Positions 43,621 through 52,876 are shown, counted from the first letter of the stretch. The stretch is 64,000 nt of DNA from Flavobacteriales bacterium UBA5081 (GCA_002415785.1 DIAJ01000014.1:8258-72257); one strand, 5' to 3'. Made by a program: numbers and translations. Notes: generated by a model not told the origin, from the sequence alone.

Positions 43621-45482
43621 TTCTTAATCAATCGAACCAATTTTACTTCATTTTGATTTCGAACTTCAATAAAGTAGATGCCATTTTTTAAGCTGCTTAA
43701 ATTGGCAGATCTGCTATTGTCGAATTTTTGGAAATTGAGATTAACTCTTTTGCCGTCTATGTTTTTTAAATAAACTTCCGCCTTAGGGTCAACAGGTGAT
43801 AGAGTGATTTTATCTGTTGCAGGGTTTGGAAATGCATTCACTTTCTCTTCAGTTGCTTCAATTTCAATTGCAATCATGCTGAAATACTTTGTTGCTCCAT
43901 TAAAGTCGGTTTGCTTAAGGCGATAAAAAGAAGTGCCAATAAGTGGTCTTTCATCTACCGTTTCATAAACAATTGGAGAATTGTTGTTGCCTGCACCGTT
44001 TTGTTTGTGAATAACCTCCCAGTTGTAACCGTCTTTAGAACGCTCAACTTCAAATTTTTTGTTGTTTACTTCAGATAAAGTTTTCCAGTTGATACTTACA
44101 GAGTGGTTTTGGGGAACAACATTAAAGTAGTCCAGTTCAATGGGAAGAGGATTTGCTCCACTGCCGTCTAATAAACCGGAGTTATTTACACCACCACCAT
44201 TATAAGCTGTAGAGTTACAAGGGTCTGAATTGTTGTTGCAGCCCCCATCTCCATTTAATGCTTCAGTAGTCACATTGGTATTAGGGATTTCATCTGTGTA
44301 GATAACAACTCCTTGTCCACCACCACCACCTGCGCCATGAGAGGAGGCAGTATTAATGTCACCTCCATTTCCACCATTTGCAGAAATGGTTAAAGGACTT
44401 AAGGCAGCTATCGACCATTTATTAATGCCTAAAACAATCGAGCCTCCAGCACCTGCACCACCTGCGCCATCATTACCTGCTGAGCTTGAATTTGCTCCAT
44501 TTGCATTAATTTGTACACTTCCATTTTCAGTTTTTATTTCATAAGCACGAAGAATAATAATTCCGCCACCTCTTCCACCATTGGTTGAGACATTGTCGTT
44601 TCCTTCGCCGCCGCCGCCGCCGCCGCCCATAAAAATACGCTGACTGCTAATATAAGTACCTAAAGCTAAGCCACCAATACCTCCGGCGCTGCCACTGCTA
44701 CAGTTGTAGCCTATTCCTCCATTTCCACCTGAAGTGAAGTTCCCTCCACCACCTCCACCACCATTGTGTTCGTTAGCTCCACCGCCTGCATTTAACATTC
44801 TGCCTCTGGCTTCAACCCAATTGGCGTTAGTATTTTTGTAAATGCTCTCACCTTTAGCAGCAAAAGCATTAGTGTTGGACGAAATATAAGTGCTTGTATT
44901 GCAGTTTCCGGAGGCACTTACATCTCTTGCACCGCCTCGAAAACCTTTACTACTGGCAATTAAATTGTGGTTTAGGTTAAGTGTGCTATCAACTTGGAAA
45001 GCTAAAACTCCGCCAATATTTCCATTCCAGCTCATAGCTTCTAAATTTTGAGTTGTACTGTAATGGGGAGTTCCTAATGCTGGGAAGCTGATAATTTGAA
45101 CGCTGCTGTTATTTCCTATTCGATAAGTGTTGTTTAAGTTTTCTGCCAAAGTAATACTTGTAGGTACTCCACCGCTTTCCGTAATTTGAGCAATACTTCG
45201 AATTTCATAGAGACCAGCCGACCGAATGTCTCCTAAACTTCCAAAATTGCTGTTGTTACTTGTCTCCCCAATGACATTATCTTGCATTTGCATAATAACT
45301 ATCAAGTCGTTAACCTGGAAGCTGTCATAGCGTTCATCAACATTTGAAAGACTTAAGCTTTGATTGCTAATTCCCGTAACTTTTGCATAGGCGTTAACGA
45401 TTTGCTGAGCAAATATTGTAGAGATACTTAATAGTAAAAAACTAACTGTAAGTGTGTATGCTTTTGTTGCCATCTTAGCCAT
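43617..45482 (-). CDS. Glycine-rich secreted protein with T9SS type A sorting domain
   Basis: A 621-residue surface protein. A signal peptide (cleavage after IFAQ near residue 25; start at 45482 or 45473) precedes a beta-rich region, then a glycine-rich section (about 210-390) with runs such as GGGGGGG and repeated GGxGG motifs, resembling the glycine-rich regions of bacterial surface proteins and PE-PGRS-like repeats. A fibronectin-like or CARDB-like module (PIELDYFNVVPQNHSVSI, near 445) leads into the sorting domain (AFPNPATDKI, NIDGKRV, KNGIYFIEV, ending LVRLIKN). No enzyme motif. Function unknown; an adhesive or structural surface role fits. Its stop overlaps the ligA stop by four bases. 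Confidence 0.85.
   Translation of the reverse strand: MAKMATKAYTLTVSFLLLSISTIFAQQIVNAYAKVTGISNQSLSLSNVDERYDSFQVNDLIVIMQMQDNVIGETSNNSNFGSLGDIRSAGLYEIRSIAQITESGGVPTSITLAENLNNTYRIGNNSSVQIISFPALGTPHYSTTQNLEAMSWNGNIGGVLAFQVDSTLNLNHNLIASSKGFRGGARDVSASGNCNTSTYISSNTNAFAAKGESIYKNTNANWVEARGRMLNAGGGANEHNGGGGGGGNFTSGGNGGIGYNCSSGSAGGIGGLALGTYISSQRIFMGGGGGGGEGNDNVSTNGGRGGGIIILRAYEIKTENGSVQINANGANSSSAGNDGAGGAGAGGSIVLGINKWSIAALSPLTISANGGNGGDINTASSHGAGGGGGQGVVIYTDEIPNTNVTTEALNGDGGCNNNSDPCNSTAYNGGGVNNSGLLDGSGANPLPIELDYFNVVPQNHSVSINWKTLSEVNNKKFEVERSKDGYNWEVIHKQNGAGNNNSPIVYETVDERPLIGTSFYRLKQTDFNGATKYFSMIAIEIEATEEKVNAFPNPATDKITLSPVDPKAEVYLKNIDGKRVNLNFQKFDNSRSANLSSLKNGIYFIEVRNQNEVKLVRLIKN
44607..44627 (-). repeat. 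(GCC)7 trinucleotide tract coding for polyglycine
   Basis: Seven perfect GCC units on the plus strand encode part of a glycine run of the secreted protein. Unit-number change would alter glycine count without breaking the frame. Confidence 0.85.
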
Positions 45483-45632
45483 TTTATGAAACAGTTGGGT
45501 TGTTTATGTTGGCTCGTCTGTATACGGCAGTTGTTTAATTTAGTTGAGCTTTAATGACTTAATTTAATAGTTTTTAGACGAATGCAGTTTTATCGTCGAT
45601 TAGAGTGATTAACCTATGTTTGAATGAAGAAG

Positions 45633-47543
45633 TTATTTCGTAAAATACTGATTGTCTTTTTCAAAAAGTTTATTGTGTTCCAATAAAAAATCAATGACTT
45701 TGATGATTTTATCCTCTCTATAGCCTTTCACTTGATAAACCAACTCTTGTAAACTAAGTGATTTGTCTTTTAGAATTTCTTGCAGTTGATTCTCAATTTC
45801 ATCAAATTCCAGTTCACTTAATTCTAATTTGTTTCTTTCCAAGCATACATCACAAATTCCGCAACGGTGGCTATCTTTTTCTCCGAAATATTCTAGTAAT
45901 AGCTGACTTCTACATCTATGATTGGTTGTGGAGTAATGAAGAACGGCTTCCATTTTTTCAAAAGCAGTTTTTTTCCTTTCATGGTAAACTTCTTTACTAA
46001 TTCTCAGTGCTACTTGGTCAAAACGAGCCTTGGTGTAAGTGAGCTTGGGCAAATAGCTTTGAGCCTCGTAGTGTAAAATTTCCAGTTTCTCTAATCGATT
46101 TAGCGTTTCTACAACTACAGAACGTTTTACTTTAAGGTGATCAGCCAGTTGTTGCTCGTTTATTTTTACAAACTCTTCAAATAAGCCTCCGTAAGTCCTC
46201 AAAAGAGTTTTAATAAAAAAGTCGTATTTTTTATGAGATACTTGAAACTTATATAAGTCTTCTTTTTTTACAGCAATGTGGATTCTTGGAGGACTTGCAA
46301 AATTTTCAGAAAGTGCGATATATCCTTCTTTTTCTAAAAAGTGAAGACAATGATAGGCTTCGTAAACATTTAAATCATAGCGATTGCAGAAAGCTGCAAT
46401 ATCAAATTCAAAACTCTGGTTTTCACCACTGCCTATGGGTATTTGAAAGAAATTTCCCAAAGAGAGGTACACTTTTTTTATAGTAGCTATTTCCGGGAAA
46501 CTTTGCTCAATTTGTTTTTTTAAATCAATGTCCATAGAAGGTGTCATCAGTAAAACAGCAAAGGCTTTTTTGCCGTCTCTTCCACCTCTACCGGCTTCTT
46601 GAAAATAAGCTTCTAAAGATTGTGGTAAATCTAAATGAATGACAAATCGCACGTTTGGTTTGTCGATCCCCATGCCAAATGCATTGGTTGCCACCACGAC
46701 CTGACATTTGTTTTGAATCCAGCGATCTTGTTTTTGTCGTCGATCGATGTGATCTAAACCAGCGTGGTAGTAATCTGCAGAAATGTTATTTTCTAGCAAA
46801 AACTTGGCTACTTCTTTTGTTTTCTTTCTTCGGTTAACATAAACAATTCCACTGCCACCCACACCTCTAATTACTCTTAGCATTCGTTGAAACTGGCTTT
46901 CTTCCTGTAAAACTACATAGGCAAGGTTGTCGCGTTTAAAGCTTTTTTGAATACAGTGCTTTTGTTTAAACAGCAACTTTTCTTGAATGTCTTCTACAAC
47001 CTTTGGTGTAGCAGTAGCAGTAAGAGCTAATATGGGAACTTCCGGAATGATTTCCCTCAATTGAGCAATTTTAAGGTATGAGGGTCTAAAATCATAACCC
47101 CACTGTGAAATACAATGGGCTTCGTCAACAGCAATTAAGTTGACTTTCATCTTTTTTAATCGCTCTTGAAAAAGCTCAGTTTCTAAACGCTCAGGCGAGA
47201 CATAAAGAAACTTATAATCTCCGTAAACGGCATTGTCTAATCCAATGTCAATTTCTCTTTTGCTTAAAGCAGAAGTGATCGAAATTGCTTTAATTCCATT
47301 TTTTTGGAGATTATCTACTTGATCTTGCATAAGCGCAATCAGTGGAGAAACCACAATGCAAATCCCTTCTTGCGCTAAAGCGGGAACTTGAAAACAAATG
47401 GATTTTCCACCACCGGTAGGCAAAAGAGCTAAGGTGTCTTTCCCCTCCATGGCCGACAAAATAATTTCTTCTTGCTTCTCGCGGAAAGAGCTGTAGCCCC
47501 AATATTTGGTTAAAACTTCGTGTATTTTATCGCTTGTTGTCAT
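45633..47543 (-). CDS. recQ: ATP-dependent DNA helicase RecQ
   Basis: A 3'-5' helicase of recombination and repair, 636 residues. Motif 0 is at YSSFREKQ (about 17-24), Walker A TGGGKS at 43-48, DEAH at 140-143, and motif VI QEAGRGGRDG near 315. The RecQ-C-terminal zinc site (C ... CGICDVC, near 560-590) and winged helix are present. A canonical HRDC domain was not recognised at the end; the last ~70 residues look like a short helical tail, as in many Bacteroidota RecQ proteins. Single gene, divergent from prfB with 96 bases between starts. Confidence 0.96.
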   Translation of the reverse strand: MTTSDKIHEVLTKYWGYSSFREKQEEIILSAMEGKDTLALLPTGGGKSICFQVPALAQEGICIVVSPLIALMQDQVDNLQKNGIKAISITSALSKREIDIGLDNAVYGDYKFLYVSPERLETELFQERLKKMKVNLIAVDEAHCISQWGYDFRPSYLKIAQLREIIPEVPILALTATATPKVVEDIQEKLLFKQKHCIQKSFKRDNLAYVVLQEESQFQRMLRVIRGVGGSGIVYVNRRKKTKEVAKFLLENNISADYYHAGLDHIDRRQKQDRWIQNKCQVVVATNAFGMGIDKPNVRFVIHLDLPQSLEAYFQEAGRGGRDGKKAFAVLLMTPSMDIDLKKQIEQSFPEIATIKKVYLSLGNFFQIPIGSGENQSFEFDIAAFCNRYDLNVYEAYHCLHFLEKEGYIALSENFASPPRIHIAVKKEDLYKFQVSHKKYDFFIKTLLRTYGGLFEEFVKINEQQLADHLKVKRSVVVETLNRLEKLEILHYEAQSYLPKLTYTKARFDQVALRISKEVYHERKKTAFEKMEAVLHYSTTNHRCRSQLLLEYFGEKDSHRCGICDVCLERNKLELSELEFDEIENQLQEILKDKSLSLQELVYQVKGYREDKIIKVIDFLLEHNKLFEKDNQYFTK

Positions 47544-47614
47544 GCAAGGATAAAAATAGGTTAAAAATAAAAAAGGCTTATTGAGTAACTCTTATTTCTT
47601 TCTTTGTGAAACCG

Positions 47615-47622
47615 TAACTTTG
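47615..47622 (+). promoter_or_regulatory. Bacteroidota -7 promoter box upstream of prfB
   Basis: TAACTTTG exactly matches TAnnTTTG, 17 bases before the prfB ATG. A -33 element at the usual spacing was not seen. Confidence 0.45.
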
Positions 47623-47639
47623 ACCTCTCAGATAATTTT

Positions 47640-48731
47640 ATGATTACGCAAGAACAAATTAAAGATTTAGATAAGCGCGTTGAAGCTCTTAAATCATACT
47701 TAAATATTGAAGATAAGTTGATTGAGATAGGAGAAGAGGAGCAACGTACGCAACTCCCGGAGTTTTGGGACGACCCTAAAGAAGCCGAAAAGCTGTTAAA
47801 GCAAATTCGCAATAAAAAGGTGTGGACCGACGGCTATGCCGAGGTGCGAACTGCGGTAGATGATTTAGAAGTGCTTTACGATTTTTACAAAGAAGAGGGA
47901 GCTACTGCTGAAGAAGTTATGGAGGCTTTTAAAAAGGCAGAGGAGCTGGTAGAAGGCCTTGAGTTTAAAAATATGCTCAGTGCTGAAGAAGATTCATTGA
48001 GTGCTGTATTGCAAATTACTGCCGGTGCCGGAGGAACAGAAAGCTGCGATTGGGCTTCTATGTTAATGCGCATGTATTTAATGTGGGGCGAAAAGAACGG
48101 CATGAAGGTAAAAGAGCTCGACTTGCAGGAAGGAGATGTTGCCGGAATAAAAACAGTTACGCTGGAGTTTGAAGGAGAATTTGCCTTCGGTTATTTAAAG
48201 GGAGAAAATGGAGTTCACCGCTTGGTTCGTATTTCGCCTTTTGACTCTAACGCTAAGCGTCACACTTCTTTTGCATCGGTGTATGTTTACCCTTTAGTAG
48301 ATGATACTATCGAGATTGAAGTAAACCCTGCTGACATAAGTTGGGATACCTTCCGATCCGGTGGGGCTGGTGGACAAAATGTGAATAAAGTTGAAACCGG
48401 AGTTCGCTTGCACCACAAGCCAACAGGAATTGTTATTGATAACACAGAAACTCGTTCACAGTTAGGGAACAAGGAAAAGGCCATGCAATTGCTAAAGTCT
48501 CAGTTGTTTGAGATTGAAATGCGTAAGAGAATGGAAAAACGCGCTGAAATCGAAGCTGACAAAAAGAAAATTGAATGGGGTTCTCAGATTAGAAACTATG
48601 TAATGCATCCTTATAAAATGGTAAAAGACATTCGAACAAATTACGAAACATCGAATGTAGATGATGTAATGAATGGAGAGCTAAACGATTTTATTAAAGC
48701 TTATTTGATGGAGTTTGGGTCAAAAAATTAG
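47640..48731 (+). CDS. prfB: Peptide chain release factor 2 (no programmed frameshift)
   Basis: Terminates translation at UGA and UAA. The stop-recognition tripeptide SPF is at residues 199-201 and the catalytic GGQ at 244-246 in GGAGGQNVNK, so this is RF2 rather than RF1. The 363 residues are full length from an ATG at 47640 in one continuous frame. In most bacteria an in-frame TGA near codon 26 imposes autoregulatory +1 frameshifting; here the matching position (after ALKSYL) continues without a stop. It stands alone with a 19-base gap to the arsC-like gene. Confidence 0.97.
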   Translation: MITQEQIKDLDKRVEALKSYLNIEDKLIEIGEEEQRTQLPEFWDDPKEAEKLLKQIRNKKVWTDGYAEVRTAVDDLEVLYDFYKEEGATAEEVMEAFKKAEELVEGLEFKNMLSAEEDSLSAVLQITAGAGGTESCDWASMLMRMYLMWGEKNGMKVKELDLQEGDVAGIKTVTLEFEGEFAFGYLKGENGVHRLVRISPFDSNAKRHTSFASVYVYPLVDDTIEIEVNPADISWDTFRSGGAGGQNVNKVETGVRLHHKPTGIVIDNTETRSQLGNKEKAMQLLKSQLFEIEMRKRMEKRAEIEADKKKIEWGSQIRNYVMHPYKMVKDIRTNYETSNVDDVMNGELNDFIKAYLMEFGSKN

Positions 48732-48749
48732 AAAAATAAAATTATTTGT

Positions 48750-49088
48750 ATGAAAATATATCACAATCCAAGGTGTGGGAAAAGTAGGCAAACACTAGCA
48801 ATAATTAAAGAAGCAGGCATAGAGCCGGAAATTGTAGAGTACTTAAAAGAAGTGCCTTCGGCTGCTGAGATAAAAGATTTGCTAATGAAGCTAAACCTCA
48901 AAGCAACAGATATTCTCCGAAAAGGAGAAGCTGTTTTTAAAGAAAAATTTAAGGGTAAGGAGTTTGCAGAGGAGGAATGGATTCAGATTATGACTGAATA
49001 TCCAAAACTCATCGAAAGACCCATTGTTGTAAAAGGAAATAAAGCTGTATTAGGCAGACCGCCGGAAAATGTGGAAGAACTGCTTTAG
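48750..49088 (+). CDS. ArsC/Spx-family arsenate reductase-like protein
   Basis: A 112-residue thioredoxin-fold protein of the glutaredoxin-dependent ArsC family. The reactive Cys is C9 in HNPRCGKSR, and the C-terminal motif RPIVVKGNKAVLGRPPE is the ArsC substrate/GSH region. The three arginines typical of true arsenate reductases are partly represented. No ars operon surrounds it, so it may be a stand-alone arsenate reductase or a YffB-like relative. It follows prfB by 19 bases. Its TAG stop overlaps the stop of a small convergent gene by four bases. Confidence 0.88.
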   Translation: MKIYHNPRCGKSRQTLAIIKEAGIEPEIVEYLKEVPSAAEIKDLLMKLNLKATDILRKGEAVFKEKFKGKEFAEEEWIQIMTEYPKLIERPIVVKGNKAVLGRPPENVEELL

Positions 49089-49240
49089 GCGAGTTCGCTT
49101 TCTTCGCCTTTGCTGCCTTTCATTTTTTCAATAACATACATTGTTATAGCATAAGGCAGAGCAAATGCAGAAAGAAACAACAATACCCAAAAGGCAAGAA
49201 CAAAGATGGCTAGGAACAATAAAAAACCGGCTGTAAACAT
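49085..49240 (-). CDS. 51-residue single-helix membrane protein
   Basis: A short reading frame easily missed by length filters. It begins at ATG 49240 with MFTAGFLLFLAIFVL, forms one long hydrophobic stretch (about 5-35) with a possible re-entrant Pro in FALPYA, and ends in a polar tail rich in Lys, Glu and Ser. Bacteroidota genomes often carry such small membrane proteins. Its TAA stop shares TTAG with the arsC-like stop, repeating the four-base convergent overlap seen elsewhere in this window, which supports it being real. No family is recognised. Confidence 0.55.
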   Translation of the reverse strand: MFTAGFLLFLAIFVLAFWVLLFLSAFALPYAITMYVIEKMKGSKGEESELA

Positions 49241-49317
49241 AACTTTGTGTTAAAATTTCTCTGCAATTTTACGCAAAATTTAATTGAAAAGTAGAATCAT
49301 AAACCAAATAAAAAATC

Positions 49318-50718
49318 ATGGAATACAGAATTGAGAAAGACACCATGGGGGAAGTGAAAGTTCCCGCAGACAAATATTGGGGTGCACAAACAGAACGCTC
49401 CAGAAATAACTTTAAAATTGGGGATAGTAAGCAGCAAATGCCCATCGAAATTGTTCATGGCTTTGCTTATTTGAAAAAAGCAGCAGCTTATGCCAATGCT
49501 GAGTTAGGAGTGTTGCCTAATGAAAAAAGAGATTTAATAGCACAAGTTTGTGATGAAATCTTAGCCAACAAACTAGATGATCAATTTCCTTTAGTTGTAT
49601 GGCAAACCGGATCAGGTACGCAGTCGAATATGAATACCAATGAAGTGATTGCCAATCGTGCGCATGTAATTCAAGGAAATAAATTGGGTGAAGGAGATCG
49701 CTTTATTCATCCCAATGATGATGTAAATAAATCACAATCTTCAAACGATACATTCCCCACCGGAATGCACATTGCTTGCTACAAAATGGTGGTAGAAACT
49801 ACTATTCCAGGCGTGAAAATGCTGAGAGACACTTTGGCTGAAAAGTCAAAGGCATATATGGATGTGGTTAAGATTGGACGTACTCACTTAATGGATGCTA
49901 CGCCTTTAACCGTCGGACAAGAATTTTCCGGCTACGTTTCTCAATTGGATCACGGTTTAAATGCACTGCAAAATACCTTAGCGCATTTGTCAGAGATCGC
50001 TTTGGGTGGAACTGCGGTTGGAACCGGGATTAATACCCCGGAAGGTTATTCCGACAAAGTTGCACAATACATTGCCGACTTCACAGGATTGCCATTTAAA
50101 ACTGCCGAAAATAAGTTTGAAGCCCTAGCTGCTCATGATGCTATTGTAGAAACGCATGGTGCCTTGAAACAATTGGCAGTTAGTTTGATGAAGATTGGAA
50201 ACGATATTCGTTTGCTGGCGTCCGGACCAAGGTGTGGTATCGGAGAAATTAATATTCCTGCTAATGAGCCGGGCTCTTCAATTATGCCGGGAAAAGTTAA
50301 TCCAACTCAGGCAGAGGCCTTAACCATGGTTTGTGCGCAAGTTGTAGGGAATGATATGGCGATTGCTGCAGGCGGCATGAACGGTCACTTTGAGCTGAAT
50401 GTGTTTAAACCAATGATGGCTAAAAATCTTTTAGAGTCAGCCCGATTAATTGGGGATGCTTGTGTTTCTTTTAACGATAACTGTGCAGTAGGAATTGAGC
50501 CTAATTACGCTAACATTACTAAAAATCTCAACAATTCATTGATGTTGGTTACTGCTCTTAATACACATATAGGTTACGATAAAGCATCAAAAATTGCCAA
50601 AACAGCTCATGGAAATGGCACAACACTGAAAGAGGAAGCTATAAATTTAGGTTATCTAACTTCAGAGGAGTTTGACCAATGGGTTGATCCGTCGAAAATG
50701 ATTGGCTCATTGAAGTAG
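49318..50718 (+). CDS. fumC: Fumarate hydratase class II
   Basis: Interconverts fumarate and malate in the TCA cycle; 466 residues, iron-independent class. Active-site regions are visible: TGSGTQSNMN at 97-106, the catalytic-His region GRTHLMDATP with H190, and the signature loop GSSIMPGKVNP at about 319-329 carrying the catalytic Ser. ATG at 49318. Monocistronic by context, with a weak terminator-like hairpin after it. Argininosuccinate lyase and aspartase share the fold, but the residues around the signature and the length point to FumC. Confidence 0.97.
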   Translation: MEYRIEKDTMGEVKVPADKYWGAQTERSRNNFKIGDSKQQMPIEIVHGFAYLKKAAAYANAELGVLPNEKRDLIAQVCDEILANKLDDQFPLVVWQTGSGTQSNMNTNEVIANRAHVIQGNKLGEGDRFIHPNDDVNKSQSSNDTFPTGMHIACYKMVVETTIPGVKMLRDTLAEKSKAYMDVVKIGRTHLMDATPLTVGQEFSGYVSQLDHGLNALQNTLAHLSEIALGGTAVGTGINTPEGYSDKVAQYIADFTGLPFKTAENKFEALAAHDAIVETHGALKQLAVSLMKIGNDIRLLASGPRCGIGEINIPANEPGSSIMPGKVNPTQAEALTMVCAQVVGNDMAIAAGGMNGHFELNVFKPMMAKNLLESARLIGDACVSFNDNCAVGIEPNYANITKNLNNSLMLVTALNTHIGYDKASKIAKTAHGNGTTLKEEAINLGYLTSEEFDQWVDPSKMIGSLK

Positions 50719-50738
50719 ATTATATATAAATTAGAGTT

Positions 50739-50776
50739 AAAAGGGGGGCGATAGTTTTTATTGACCCTTTTTTATT
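50739..50776 (+). terminator. Possible terminator of fumC
   Basis: AAAAGGG (50739-50745) can pair with CCCTTTT (50765-50771), followed by more T residues. The loop is long (19 bases), so the call is weak. Confidence 0.45.
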
Positions 50777-50862
50777 TTGTAAAGATTAACAGCCACTTAA
50801 TCATAGATGAATTGCAGCTTTATAAGAATCATTAAATTTGCAGCATAAATAATCTTTATACT

Positions 50863-51186
50863 TTGCATAAGTTTTTTAAATATTTTATGTTGCTCATGAC
50901 GGTTTATACCTTTATGGGACTTTCTACTTTGCAAAACATAAGTTATTTTACCAACTGGATGGGTGATGTAACAATTAAATTGAACATTACTGCTTCTGAA
51001 GAAGAATCCGAAACTTCAAATTCAAATGAAGTGAAAGAGGTAAAAGAAGTCCTTTTTAATCATCGGAATAAATTGGCAATTAGTCAGTACAACAATGTTT
51101 TAAACTTAGAATTTTCTAATCACAAAAGCCTTCCTGAAGAGGCATTCTCTGAGGTAATTACACCTCCTCCCGAATTGGTAGCTTAA
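50863..51186 (+). CDS. Small protein with N-terminal hydrophobic segment, unknown function
   Basis: A protein of up to 107 residues upstream of the SulP transporter gene. The TTG at 50863 gives MHKFFKYFMLLMTVYTFMG, a signal-peptide-like or membrane-anchor start. However, TTTG at 50837-50840 and TACTTTG at 50859-50865 look like a promoter that would place transcription start after this TTG; in that case the ATG at 50887 would be the start (99 residues). The rest is polar, with an acidic stretch and a proline-rich end (TPPPELVA). I do not recognise a family. It may be cotranscribed with the transporter 136 bases downstream. Confidence 0.55.
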   Translation: MHKFFKYFMLLMTVYTFMGLSTLQNISYFTNWMGDVTIKLNITASEEESETSNSNEVKEVKEVLFNHRNKLAISQYNNVLNLEFSNHKSLPEEAFSEVITPPPELVA

Positions 51187-51322
51187 GTCTACTACTATCT
51201 ATTTAAGCTGGATACTTTTCAGCTAATCCATTGTTTCTGTAAACCAAATCAATGTATTTTCATTGTGATTGAAGTGTTTTTCAATACAGTGATTTTGCAT
51301 ACTGTAATAAAAAGTTGTTCTG

Positions 51323-52876
51323 ATGAAAATTTTCGAAAATATTAAAAGTGATTTACCGGCAAGTATTGTCGTATTTTTTGTAGCCATTCCTCTTTGTTTA
51401 GGAATTGCATTAGCTAGTGGTGCACCGCTTTTTTCAGGTCTAATTGCCGGTTTTGTCGGCGGTATAGTTGTGGGATCTTTAAGTGGATCTTCTTTGGGAG
51501 TTAGTGGGCCTGCTGCTGGTTTAGCCGTAATTGTGTTGAATGCCATTAATGATTTAGGTTCGTTTGAAGTATTTCTTCTTGCAGTTATTATTGGTGGGCT
51601 TATTCAGTTAATCTTAGGCATCGCACGAGCAGGTATTATTGGTTACTACTTTCCTTCATCGGTGATTAAAGGGATGTTAACCGGTATTGGAATTATCATT
51701 ATTTTAAAACAAATTCCACATGCCTTTGGCTATGATGCCGACTATGTTGGTGATATGGATTTTAATCAGCCAGATGGAGAAAATACCTTTTCGGAGATTT
51801 TTAAAATGATAGACTATATTTCTCCTGCTGCAACATTAGTGGCGGCTGTTTCTCTATTTATTCTATTGTTTTGGGATAATGTTTTAAAGTCAAAAGGTAA
51901 GTTTTTTACGGTTATTCAAGGACCGATTGTGGCGGTAGCTTTTGGTATTGTTTACCAGATTGTCACGTCAAATTACTTCCCTGAATGGGCGATTTCAAAA
52001 GAACATTTGGTGAGTGTTCCTGTAGCAGAGGACTTCAGCTCTTTTGTTGGACAGTTTACATTACCTGATTTTTCCGCTTTTTCGAATTCTGAAGTTTATG
52101 TGGTGGCAATAACCATAGCTATTGTGGCTAGTTTAGAAACGCTTTTAAGTGTAGAGGCTACAGATAAACTAGATCCGAAGAAAAGAGTAACTCCTACCAA
52201 TAGAGAGTTAATTGCACAAGGTACCGGTAATATGATTTCAGGTTTAATCGGAGGATTACCAATTACACAGGTAATTGTTCGAAGTTCAGCAAATATTCAA
52301 TCAGGTGGTAAGACCAAGCTCTCAGCAATATTGCATGGTTTTATGATTCTAATTAGTTTAATGTTAATTCCTGATGTGTTGAACTACGTGCCTTTATCTG
52401 TATTGGCAAGTGTACTTTTTGTTGTTGGGTTTAAGCTGGCCAAACCTAGCTTGTTTAAGAGTATGTATAAATTAGGGCCGAAACAATTTTACCCTTTTGT
52501 GGTTACTATCGTCGGTATTGTGTTTACAGACTTGCTAGTAGGTATTGGTTTAGGAATGGCGATTGCTGTATTTGTGATATTGATGAATAGTTACAAAAAC
52601 TCTCATTTCTTACACAAAGAAGAAAGTAATGGCAGTACTAAGGTAAAAATGACATTAGCAGAAGAGGTTACTTTTTTAAATAAAGCAGCCATTCAAAAAG
52701 AACTTAATCGATTACCGGATAATATAGAGTTGTCGATTGATATGAGTAAGTCAGTACGAGTAGACTACGACGTTTTTGAAATCATAGAGAATTTTAAAAA
52801 TAACGGAGCAAAAGATAAAAACATTACAGTAAATGTAAAACGTGGTACACCGCACTACGAAATGGCGGATTACTAA
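51323..52876 (+). CDS. SulP-family inorganic anion transporter with STAS domain
   Basis: A 517-residue SLC26/SulP permease. The N-terminal conserved region FVAIPLCLGIALASGAPL (18-35) and VSGPAAGLAVIVLNAI (58-74 region), then a middle segment SVEATDKLDPKKRVTPTNREL (two blocks) are characteristic, with about 10-12 membrane segments overall. Residues from about 440 form a STAS domain (LAEEVTFLNKAAIQKEL, LSIDMSKSVRVDYDV). The family moves sulfate, bicarbonate or other anions with Na+ or H+. The N-terminal SulP subgroup in marine Bacteroidota often sits near carbonic anhydrase and may carry bicarbonate, but no such gene is adjacent here, so the substrate stays open. Confidence 0.92.
   Translation: MKIFENIKSDLPASIVVFFVAIPLCLGIALASGAPLFSGLIAGFVGGIVVGSLSGSSLGVSGPAAGLAVIVLNAINDLGSFEVFLLAVIIGGLIQLILGIARAGIIGYYFPSSVIKGMLTGIGIIIILKQIPHAFGYDADYVGDMDFNQPDGENTFSEIFKMIDYISPAATLVAAVSLFILLFWDNVLKSKGKFFTVIQGPIVAVAFGIVYQIVTSNYFPEWAISKEHLVSVPVAEDFSSFVGQFTLPDFSAFSNSEVYVVAITIAIVASLETLLSVEATDKLDPKKRVTPTNRELIAQGTGNMISGLIGGLPITQVIVRSSANIQSGGKTKLSAILHGFMILISLMLIPDVLNYVPLSVLASVLFVVGFKLAKPSLFKSMYKLGPKQFYPFVVTIVGIVFTDLLVGIGLGMAIAVFVILMNSYKNSHFLHKEESNGSTKVKMTLAEEVTFLNKAAIQKELNRLPDNIELSIDMSKSVRVDYDVFEIIENFKNNGAKDKNITVNVKRGTPHYEMADY

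Noticed and set aside
48750..49088. Arsenic-resistance operon
   Set aside because: Only the ArsC-like gene is present; no arsR, arsB or arsenite efflux gene is nearby.
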